The notes beneath the pieces were generated by a model, which was given only the letters and a program-made list of their open reading frames with translations, had not been told where the DNA came from and did no database searches. Both the position numbers and the translations under genes were made by a program. From the NCBI GenBank assembly GCA_964409695.1, contig CAYPDX010000066.1, positions 1 through 5,320 of the forward strand: a stretch of 5,320 nt of DNA, in the 5' to 3' direction. This document shows positions 1-5,320 of this stretch, in pieces; position 1 is the stretch's first letter, and each line of letters begins with the position of its first letter. Origin of the DNA: JABDAD01 sp964409695. GTDB lineage: Bacteria; Pseudomonadota; Alphaproteobacteria; Rickettsiales; Rickettsiaceae.

Positions 1-1
1 G

Positions 2-316
2 CCAAAATTTAAAGATAATGCAGCTGCAGGAATGCCAGACCCTGATGATTTTGAGCCAGATGAGGACGTTGATAAAAAAGAAAGAAAATATGGTGTACCA
101 AAAAGCGAAAGTCCTGTTTGGAAAGAATTAAAACCATATCGTGGTAGTATTAGAACAAATGGAGAAAGTGGGAATAAACAGAAGTTTTATCAGTGGGATC
201 ATTTGCATGATGAAATAGAAGTTTTTAATAAAAAAGGTGAGCATCTGGGCGCGATAGATCCAGTAGAGGGACGTATGTATAAAATGCCAGATCCAAGAAA
301 AACACTGGGGTTATAA
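2..316 (+). CDS. C-terminal end of a CdiA/polymorphic toxin with a colicin E3-type 16S rRNase domain (5' partial)
   Basis: The frame is open from base 2, so this is the end of a protein that starts upstream. The ATG at 32 lies in an Ala/Gly-rich linker with no usable ribosome binding site and is probably internal. Counting that Met as 1, residues 1-20 are an acidic Pro/Asp/Glu linker. Residues 20-94 match the cytotoxic domain of colicin E3/cloacin DF13: the YQWDHLHDEIE stretch aligns with YEWDSQHGELE of E3, followed by HLG, a DP turn and a terminal PDP-basic-basic tail. D56, H59 and E63 align with E3 catalytic D510, H513 and E517. E3 cuts 16S rRNA in the decoding site (between A1493 and G1494) and stops translation; the same activity in a target cell is inferred here. 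E3's K544-R545 appears as R89-K90. The colicin translocation and receptor domains cannot be judged, but the FHA sequences nearby argue for CdiA-type delivery. The next gene is the likely immunity gene. Confidence 0.88.
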   Translation, partial: PKFKDNAAAGMPDPDDFEPDEDVDKKERKYGVPKSESPVWKELKPYRGSIRTNGESGNKQKFYQWDHLHDEIEVFNKKGEHLGAIDPVEGRMYKMPDPRKTLGL

Positions 317-319
317 ATA

Positions 320-628
320 GTGATTAGTAGTAGTAAAAATTTTTGTTGTAATGACATAGAAAAAACCTTAAATGAAAATTCTATAGGTATCGCCTATAAT
401 ATGGTATTCAGAGAATATTATTTTAAAAGAAAGAAAAACGAAGTAATAACTTTAATATGGTACTGTCCCTGGTGTGGACATAAGTTACCTGACTCACTCC
501 GAGCCACATTTTTTGATATTATTGAAAATGAATATGGAATAGAAACAAATATATTTGAAGTTTTAAAACATCCAAATTTACCTAAAGAATTTAAGTCAGA
601 CGAATGGTGGAAGAAGAGAGGATTGTGA
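320..628 (+). CDS. Probable immunity protein, DUF6980-like Cys-rich small protein
   Basis: A complete 102-residue gene in the same frame as the toxin, separated from its TAA by three bases. The GTG at 320 is the first possible start after that stop; a weak GGGG at 306-309 may serve as ribosome binding site, and translational coupling to the toxin gene is likely. It has a Cys-Cys pair at 9-10 and a CPWCGHKLP motif at 49-57, which together could bind a metal such as zinc. The C-terminus has LP-x-EF-x-SDEWW (about 87-97). This pattern of an early CC, a central YCPWCG-KLP-SLR and a terminal SDEWW is what I recall for DUF6980 proteins, often found beside polymorphic toxins. There is no signal peptide or membrane segment, so it should act in the cytoplasm. 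It does not resemble the classical colicin E3/cloacin immunity family. Charges are nearly balanced (14 acidic, 15 basic), unlike the strongly acidic colicin immunity proteins. The immunity role rests on position; the family call on motifs. Confidence 0.82.
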   Translation: MISSSKNFCCNDIEKTLNENSIGIAYNMVFREYYFKRKKNEVITLIWYCPWCGHKLPDSLRATFFDIIENEYGIETNIFEVLKHPNLPKEFKSDEWWKKRGL

Positions 629-635
629 TTAGCCC

Positions 636-744
636 AAAATATCATCTAGGAATCTTATAGTTGAAAGCGTGCAGGATATAATAAAAGAAAGAATAAAGGG
701 TCAGAGTTTTGATATATCATTTGGTCAATCTGGCCTGAGTGCTA
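636..744 (+). repeat. Upstream copy of a 109-bp diverged direct repeat (FHA/CdiA C-terminal coding block)
   Basis: These bases align without gaps to 5212-5320 at an offset of 4,576 with 99 of 109 bases identical. Similarity stops abruptly upstream of about 636, only 7 bases after the immunity gene stop, which marks a recombination boundary. The downstream copy is cut by the window end, so the true repeat is probably longer. Both copies encode the same peptide core, beginning RNLIVESVQDIIKERIKGQS. Confidence 0.9.
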
Positions 745-1397
745 TGCCTGGCGTTGAAACAGGAGAAAGACACGCAAAATGGACGAATGCATTTGGGCAG
801 ATAGTTGGAAGTCAATTAGTGAATATTGTTCTTGCCGAGAACTTAAATCTTGCTGGGGGAATGATTGCACTAGCTGAAAGAGGTCCTGATGGGCTGCCAA
901 CAGAGGCAGGGAACCTTCAGATCAAAGCTGCATCGATAATAGCAAGTACATTACATGATTTTGATAATGGTTCAAGCTATGGGGTTGCATTTGGATTACT
1001 AATGGACCCTGCGGCCAAGCTTGGGCCTAGTGACATGCGTCTGAAAGTTGGAGTAGATAGATCTAGCAGAGATGTTTACAGTGCACTCAGTATATCAGAT
1101 GCTGCTATAATAACAGATAGTATCATAGGTGAACTAGCTGATCCATCATCAAGAGTAGGAGAAATAGACCGCACGCATGGCTCCATGGACTCCATCATAC
1201 CAACCCGTGACCTCTGGGATTTTGTTGCTGAGAAGATCGCAAGTGAGAAGTTACTATATGAAAAGATTGGAGTAGCAGCAGGTGATGAGAATGACGACCC
1301 AGCTACAATATTCAAGGATGTGGAGGAAGATCAAGCAATAGATAATCTTCACACTGAGGCAATAGAATTTAAGAAAATATTCTTTAATTACAAGTGA
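669..1397 (+). CDS. Displaced FHA/CdiA C-terminal fragment, probably a gene remnant without its own start
   Basis: The frame is open from 633 (after TAG at 630-632) to TGA at 1395-1397. The GTG at 669 is the first nominal start, but it lies inside the repeat shared with the long downstream gene, where the same codon is an internal Val (GTA), and no Shine-Dalgarno sequence sits at a proper distance. The fragment therefore probably lacks a native start and may not be translated. Counting GTG as 1, residues 1-115 look like the last haemagglutinin repeats of CdiA/FHA proteins, including AENLNLAGGMIALAE (about 56-70) and the STLHDFDNGSSYGVAFG stretch (about 93-109). Residues 130-185 (DRSSRDVYSALSI and IDRTHGSMDS...PTRD) correspond to the end-of-domain region of CdiA that precedes the variable pretoxin/toxin part. 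Residues after about 190 (Glu/Asp/Lys rich) are unrecognised. The last residues overlap the next frame and are probably out-of-frame translation of the STAND/TPR remnant. It looks like an orphan recombination block lying behind the E3 toxin/immunity pair. Confidence 0.7.
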   Translation: MQDIIKERIKGQSFDISFGQSGLSAMPGVETGERHAKWTNAFGQIVGSQLVNIVLAENLNLAGGMIALAERGPDGLPTEAGNLQIKAASIIASTLHDFDNGSSYGVAFGLLMDPAAKLGPSDMRLKVGVDRSSRDVYSALSISDAAIITDSIIGELADPSSRVGEIDRTHGSMDSIIPTRDLWDFVAEKIASEKLLYEKIGVAAGDENDDPATIFKDVEEDQAIDNLHTEAIEFKKIFFNYK

Positions 1398-1452
1398 TTC
1401 AACGTCTGTCTTAGGCAGCGGAATTTCAATTCATAGAAGCACTCAAAATATT
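1366..1452 (+). pseudogene. Tail of a STAND (NB-ARC-like) NTPase, cut off from its 5' part
   Basis: Frame 1 opens after TAG at 1363-1365 and reads LRKYSLITSDS then GISIHRSTQNIMLSYLI. The spacing L-x-K-YSLI followed by a SIHR-x-xQ segment is typical of the winged-helix end of STAND/NB-ARC ATPases that precede TPR repeats, where the usual form is YSLI...SIHRLVQ. This coding homology lies upstream of the first ATG (1453), so the ancestral gene began much further upstream and its nucleotide-binding part is missing. Stops at 1339-1341 and 1363-1365 close the frame on the 5' side. The family call is from motif memory only. Confidence 0.6.
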
Positions 1453-4400
1453 ATGCTTTCTTACTTGATTAAATCATCTAATACACCAATAAATAAAATA
1501 ATTCAATCAGTGGCTTATTCTCTTGATAGTTATATCGATAAAGTAATAGAAGAAGACCTTCCAAAGATTATGCTTTTATTAAATCATTGTACAGCATTTT
1601 ACAATCATACAAATCTTCTTAATAATGCAACAAAAGCGTTATTACATGGGACTCTTGGAAGGATATATTTTTCGTTAGGCGATGTAAATTCTTCTGAAGT
1701 ACAAAAATACTTATCTCAAAGTATTGAAGGATTAATGAAATATGATAGTACCAATTATTATAAGATTGCTCAGTTTTTAATATATTTGGGAATAACATAT
1801 AGAGATACTGGACAATATTCTGAAGCAGTAGCATATATTTCGGAAGGTCTTACACTTTATAATAAGCATTTTCCTAAAGCCTATTCACAAATTGCACTTG
1901 CCTCTGTTTTTTTAGGTATGAGTTATTTTGAACTTGGAGATTATAAAAAATCTCAAGATCTTCTAGAAAGATCTAGTAATATTTATTATGAGCGTTTACC
2001 TAATGACTTTGCGGCAATAGCTAGAGCTGAAACATATTTAGGATGGCTAAATATTAAATTTGGAAACTACAAAAAAGCTGAGTTATTACTTCACGCAACA
2101 TCAACAAGCACTATGTCTGTGTGGGGAAGTTTTAGCTCTGGTCCAGGTGGGGACATTATCTTTAGGTCATTATCAGACCTTTCTGTTAGAGCAAATATTT
2201 CGGCTGGAAGGTTTTTAATTACTGAAGCAATTCATGGCAAACTAACTACAACAGACTCAGCTCTTAGAGGAGAGGCTGTAGTACAGTATGGCGGAGGAAG
2301 CGGAGGTGTATATGTTGCAGCTACTAATATAAGTGCTGAAGAATACTTGGTAAATAGTATCCATGGAAATACAGTTTTAACAGATGTAGGAGTTAGAGCG
2401 CAAAATATTGTACTTATATCTGAACATGGAAGAGTAACTTTAGATAATGTTCATAGTGAATCTACAGCTCTTAGTGTTGGAGCTGTGTCAGCTAGTTTTA
2501 CTAGTTCAAATGTAGTTGCATCATCAGTATTAGTTAAAACAATAGAACAATTAGTGCTTTATAAAACGCATATTGATATTACAAAAATTCCTTATGTGAT
2601 TTTAGCTGATAGATCTACTGGTTCAGATCCAAGATTGCTATCGATAGGAGAAGATAGGGTATTGCTTGGAATACTAAACCCATTTAAATGTACAAATCTA
2701 ACTGAGTTAACATATAATAAAATAAATTCAGCTCATCTTTCACAAGAAGAAATTGAAGCACAATATGCGATACCTGGAACAGTACATTTTGATACTAGAG
2801 ATGGTAGTATTATTGGATCAAGTATTACAGGTGCAGAAGAAGTAATTATTAAATGTAAAGATAGCATACAGATACTCCCTTTAATAGTTTATAATCGTAT
2901 CATGGCTACTGGAGGTTTTGTACCAGGTAATGTAGAAAATACTCTAAGTGAAATAACAGCAGGACTAATTAGTATTGAATCAGAAAACACTATTACAATT
3001 ATAAAAAGCATACTTACTGCTACATATGGCAAACTACATGCTGATTCCATTAGAATATTAGTTACTAATGACGAGGTATCTTCTAAGCAAGAAAGGATGA
3101 AAGTAATCAAAAGATGGGGAGCAGATCCAGCAGTCAAAGAGTCATTAACTGTAGAAGAAGCTCTAAAAAGAACATTACAATTTTCTGATACAACTGACAT
3201 AAGATGTCGTGTTGGAATAGATTTATTTGCTCCATTTAACAGTAAGAATTTAGTTTTTACTAAAACGGAAGGAGATGTAAGATTTGATAAGTCTGTGGAT
3301 ATACCATATGAGAAACTAGTCCTTAACGTAGAAAAAGGCAAAGTTTTAATAATAAGCCCTGATATTTATAATGCTACAAAACCTGTACATAAAACAAGGC
3401 ACTGGTGGAGTGTTGGTGTTCCATACAGAAGTGAAGCTGAAATTGTGGACGCAGCTATGGACAGTAGAACAGTTATTGGAGGAAATAATGTCTATATAGA
3501 AGCTGATGTGTTTGAAATGCGAGCTGGCAAGTTTGAGATAAAGGGTGACTTAAAAATTGTAACAAAAAATGGCTTATATGTACTCCCTTCTCAAATATAC
3601 TGGGCGATACATAGAAATACTGGTAAAGCAACCTCATCAGAACAACATTGGGGGCAAGTTATCAGTGAAATCCAAGCTGGACATTTAGAATTATCTTCAA
3701 AAAAAGATATTGAGCTTGTCAGTACATTTATTGAAGCTCATTCTGTTGGTATTGAGGCAAGAAATTTACTTGTTACTGGAGAAAAAGAGATATTAGAGAC
3801 AAATATACATTTTAAAGGAGCAAGAAAATGGCATGGGGCTAGGCAAACTTGGAGTGACTACACTCGGCATGAGACTGTTATGCCGACTACTATTGCAGCA
3901 GATAGTTTAAGAGTTAAAACTACAGAATCTACAACCTTTGAAGCTGCACAATTACTGGTACATGATTCAGGGATAATAACAGCTGAAGGAGGAATTAACT
4001 TATTTGCGAAATATAATGTACATGTTCATGATCATGTATCTAAGAAATTTTCTATGATTAAATGTGCTGGTGGTAAATTTCATTTGGCATCTAGTAAGAC
4101 AATAAAGGAATATTTTCATGGGGAGATGCCGCTTCCAACAATATACTATTCAGGAGGTTCATTCTTTGGTTTTAGTGAAGGAAAGATTCATGCAATAGGA
4201 GCCAAAATCATAGGTGATAATATATATCTTGAAGGCAAAACCGGGGTAAAATTAGAACCAGCGCCTTTTAAAACTGAACATTTTGTAAGTATAAGTGAAA
4301 TAGGGATGCGTTCAGGCTTTACAGCAAGTAATGGTCAATATAGTGTTGATGGTGGGTTTTTTGCAAAAAGAATAAAAGAAAGTGTTAGAACACTTCAGCA

Positions 4401-5320
4401 CGGCTCATCAGTTTTACAAGCAACAAATAATTTAGTAATAAGTAGTGGTAGCAGCGCTACTGAACTTACAAGTGTTAAATTATCATTTACTAAGGCCCAA
4501 ATCACAGCCGGAAGCTTAAAAGTTGATACCTCAAGTGATGTAGCTGAACGCACTGTAGAATCTTCTGAAGAAAGCGCAGGAGTTTCTATTGGAGTACAGG
4601 AAAAATTCACTGGAATGGTAGAAACTGCAAGTAATCTTCTAGAAAAAACAGGCACGTATTATTTGGATATGTTAGATAGAGCTTTTAATGCTTATAGCCT
4701 AAATAAGCAAACGGAGGCACTAAGGAAATTTGGAGAATTAAAGCCAGGTACAAAGACAGGAGAGCGTTATAGTTTAAGAGATTATTTCTCAGTTGGAATA
4801 TGGGCAGGTGGGGGCACCAAAACTGAAGTTCATGAGAACGTAAGAAAACTAGCAGTAGATAGTGAGATAGTAGGTGGTAGTTTAGAGATTGATGTAGCAA
4901 CAAGTGTTGATATTGAGGGCATAAAAGCAGTTGTTACGGATGTTACAATAGAAGCAGCTAGTGCAAGCATTAAAGCAAGTAAAGACCAAGAAGTACTAGG
5001 CTCTTCATCTCGGAATTTTAACATAAATGTGCCTATTATAAATTTTGCAGGAGGAGCACTCGGAGGAGGCGTGTCACTTGGCTCGAGATATGTAAGTTCT
5101 GAAGGAGTATCTTATCATTCTGATAATAAGATTCAGGTCAGCGGTAAGTTCCAGATGTACTTAAGTGATGATGGAAGAGTCAGTGGGGTTAGCATAGAAG
5201 CAGCAGAAGTAAATATATCAGCTAGGAATCTTATAGTTGAAAGCGTACAGGATATAATAAAAGAGAGAATAAAGGGTCAGAGTTTTGAGGTATCATTTGG
5301 CCAATCTGGCTTAAGTGCAA
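1453..5320 (+). CDS. Chimeric protein: truncated TPR repeats fused in frame to a long FHA/CdiA haemagglutinin-repeat region (3' partial)
   Basis: A single frame open to the window end, at least 1,289 codons from the first ATG at 1453. That ATG has no convincing ribosome binding site and sits inside the STAND-like tail, so the start is uncertain. With Met 1 at 1453, residues about 61-213 are TPR repeats and residues from about 214 are FHA/CdiA type. In the latter, alternating short beta strands are rich in Ile/Val, Gly, Ser and Ala, with ARNLLV (769), a TRHETVMPTTI block (about 804), a related PLPTIYYSGG block (about 892) and a helical segment (about 1050-1097) preceded by AGVSIGV, like the vGVkNAYvD-type insertion of CdiA proteins. 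Next come SVGIWAGGG and further beta-helix repeats up to the direct repeat. FHA/CdiA proteins are exported by an outer-membrane partner (CdiB/FhaC) and display a toxin at the tip. No signal peptide or TPS secretion domain is visible, so as written this product should not be exported. It may be a remnant or a new chimera. The toxin end, if any, lies beyond the window. Confidence 0.75.
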   Translation, partial: MLSYLIKSSNTPINKIIQSVAYSLDSYIDKVIEEDLPKIMLLLNHCTAFYNHTNLLNNATKALLHGTLGRIYFSLGDVNSSEVQKYLSQSIEGLMKYDSTNYYKIAQFLIYLGITYRDTGQYSEAVAYISEGLTLYNKHFPKAYSQIALASVFLGMSYFELGDYKKSQDLLERSSNIYYERLPNDFAAIARAETYLGWLNIKFGNYKKAELLLHATSTSTMSVWGSFSSGPGGDIIFRSLSDLSVRANISAGRFLITEAIHGKLTTTDSALRGEAVVQYGGGSGGVYVAATNISAEEYLVNSIHGNTVLTDVGVRAQNIVLISEHGRVTLDNVHSESTALSVGAVSASFTSSNVVASSVLVKTIEQLVLYKTHIDITKIPYVILADRSTGSDPRLLSIGEDRVLLGILNPFKCTNLTELTYNKINSAHLSQEEIEAQYAIPGTVHFDTRDGSIIGSSITGAEEVIIKCKDSIQILPLIVYNRIMATGGFVPGNVENTLSEITAGLISIESENTITIIKSILTATYGKLHADSIRILVTNDEVSSKQERMKVIKRWGADPAVKESLTVEEALKRTLQFSDTTDIRCRVGIDLFAPFNSKNLVFTKTEGDVRFDKSVDIPYEKLVLNVEKGKVLIISPDIYNATKPVHKTRHWWSVGVPYRSEAEIVDAAMDSRTVIGGNNVYIEADVFEMRAGKFEIKGDLKIVTKNGLYVLPSQIYWAIHRNTGKATSSEQHWGQVISEIQAGHLELSSKKDIELVSTFIEAHSVGIEARNLLVTGEKEILETNIHFKGARKWHGARQTWSDYTRHETVMPTTIAADSLRVKTTESTTFEAAQLLVHDSGIITAEGGINLFAKYNVHVHDHVSKKFSMIKCAGGKFHLASSKTIKEYFHGEMPLPTIYYSGGSFFGFSEGKIHAIGAKIIGDNIYLEGKTGVKLEPAPFKTEHFVSISEIGMRSGFTASNGQYSVDGGFFAKRIKESVRTLQHGSSVLQATNNLVISSGSSATELTSVKLSFTKAQITAGSLKVDTSSDVAERTVESSEESAGVSIGVQEKFTGMVETASNLLEKTGTYYLDMLDRAFNAYSLNKQTEALRKFGELKPGTKTGERYSLRDYFSVGIWAGGGTKTEVHENVRKLAVDSEIVGGSLEIDVATSVDIEGIKAVVTDVTIEAASASIKASKDQEVLGSSSRNFNINVPIINFAGGALGGGVSLGSRYVSSEGVSYHSDNKIQVSGKFQMYLSDDGRVSGVSIEAAEVNISARNLIVESVQDIIKERIKGQSFEVSFGQSGLSA
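1633..2091 (+). other. TPR repeat domain within the chimeric gene: three full repeats and one truncated
   Basis: With Met 1 at 1453, repeats start near residues 61, 105, 147 and 189. The first is 44 residues, the next two 42, and the last stops after about 25. Each carries the LG-x-x-Y/L-x-x-x-G-(D/Q/N)-Y-x-x-(A/S) core: TLGRIYFSLGD, YLGITYRDTGQYSEA, FLGMSYFELGDYKKS and YLGWLNIKFGNYKKA. The 42-residue spacing is that of kinesin-light-chain-like TPRs, which commonly follow STAND NTPase domains. TPRs bind protein partners; no partner is evident here. The fourth repeat is cut within its second helix, exactly where FHA sequence begins. Confidence 0.88.
2089..2113 (+). other. In-frame junction between TPR remnant and FHA/CdiA sequence
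   Basis: The last recognisable TPR residues (KKAELLL) end at 2091. Thr/Ser-rich sequence (HATSTSTMSVWGSF) follows and then FHA-type strands. The TPR repeat stops in mid-helix while the frame is retained. No target-site duplication, inverted repeat or insertion-sequence end was seen around the join, so the exact breakpoint is uncertain by about 25 bases. Confidence 0.65.
2092..5320 (+). other. FHA/CdiA-type haemagglutinin-repeat region (continues past the window)
   Basis: This is the beta-helix part of the chimeric gene. Related blocks with a Trp/His-rich loop followed by a Pro-containing strand and gly-rich strands recur at about 3391-3500 (KTRHWWSVGVPYRSEAEIV), 3826-3990 (WHGARQTWSDYTRHETVMP) and 4108-4260 (EYFHGEMPLPTIYYSGG). 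Such blocks recur in the C-terminal half of CdiA and FHA proteins. The region has no stop codon over more than 3.2 kb, which argues that decay is recent or that it is still selected. It ends in the repeat that matches the fragment at 636-744. Confidence 0.82.
5212..5320 (+). repeat. Downstream copy of the 109-bp direct repeat, cut by the window end
   Basis: This copy matches 636-744 with 10 substitutions and no gaps, and lies in frame within the long FHA/CdiA gene. It is the resident copy: the coding homology extends upstream of it without interruption, whereas the copy at 636 begins abruptly behind another gene. The repeat probably continues beyond base 5320 into sequence related to 745-1300. 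Confidence 0.9.

Noticed and set aside
32..34. ATG as the true start of a free-standing 94-residue toxin
   Set aside because: The frame is open back to the window edge and encodes linker-like sequence. The only purine-rich bases lie directly against the ATG, too close for a ribosome binding site. A C-terminal tip of a larger protein fits better.
464..475. CPWC motif as a thioredoxin-like redox site
   Set aside because: It sits in the wrong context for a thioredoxin fold. Together with the N-terminal Cys-Cys pair and the following GHKLP it fits a structural metal site of a DUF6980-like protein better.
629..668. Possible terminator or promoter between the immunity gene and the FHA fragment
   Set aside because: There is no GC-rich stem with a T-run and no convincing -35/-10 pair. 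Most of the stretch is already coding-type repeat sequence.
669..671. GTG as a functional start for the orphan FHA fragment
   Set aside because: The corresponding codon in the downstream copy is an internal Val, coding similarity begins upstream of it, and the nearest AGGA (648-651) is too distant.
2491..2506. Short inverted repeat around ctagttttactag
   Set aside because: It is only a five-base stem in mid-gene, with no T-run or gene boundary, and is expected by chance in A+T-rich DNA.
2889..3341. 150-codon open frame on the minus strand
   Set aside because: It lies wholly within the FHA-coding frame, shows no recognisable domain, and the + strand frame has clear family features over the same bases. 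The other minus-strand frames (418-645, 1076-1315, 1619-1834, 4395-4655, 4685-4903, 4830-5024) are rejected for the same kind of reason.
4018..4036. Palindrome-like acatg...catgt element
   Set aside because: It encodes a His/Val run (VHVHDHV) within the long frame and has no nearby gene start to regulate, so it is probably a by-product of codon choice.

Overview
The window is an A+T-rich accessory region that appears to be coding from end to end on the + strand. It reads as the downstream end of a contact-dependent inhibition (CDI) / polymorphic-toxin locus of the filamentous haemagglutinin (FHA/CdiA) type. Codon use (many ATA, AGA and AAA codons), a STAND-NTPase/TPR gene remnant and rearranged FHA fragments suggest an obligate or facultative intracellular bacterium, most likely a Rickettsiales-type endosymbiont. 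That assignment is inference; no species marker is present.

Layout. (1) Bases 2-316 are the C-terminal tip of a larger protein that enters from upstream. It ends in a colicin E3-type 16S rRNA nuclease domain with the Asp/His/Glu catalytic residues intact. (2) Bases 320-628, three bases after the toxin stop and with a GTG start, encode a 102-residue Cys-rich protein resembling the DUF6980 family, the presumed immunity protein. (3) Within about 8 bases of its stop a displaced FHA/CdiA C-terminal fragment begins (about 633-1397), with no start of its own. Its first 109 bases are a diverged copy (99/109 identical) of the last 109 bases of the window. (4) From about 1366 another frame opens and stays open to the window end. 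It begins inside the tail of a STAND (NB-ARC-like) NTPase, runs through three complete 42-44-residue TPR repeats plus one cut in half, and at about 2089-2113 passes in frame into more than 1,070 residues of FHA/CdiA beta-helix sequence. That sequence reaches the repeat at 5212-5320 and runs off the window.

How it fits together. Pieces 1 and 2 form a toxin/immunity pair that looks functional. Piece 3 is the kind of FHA C-terminal homology block that lets CDI loci swap toxin tips by recombination with a paralogue; the matching block lies 4,576 bases downstream. Piece 4 is a chimera: the secreted N-terminus expected of a CdiA is absent and a fragment of an unrelated TPR gene is joined in its place. 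The window therefore shows a toxin locus that has been repeatedly recombined.

No RNA genes, CRISPR array, insertion sequence, convincing promoter, riboswitch or terminator was seen, and no stretch over 300 bases lacks an open frame. The only clear non-coding gaps are 317-319 and about 629-635.
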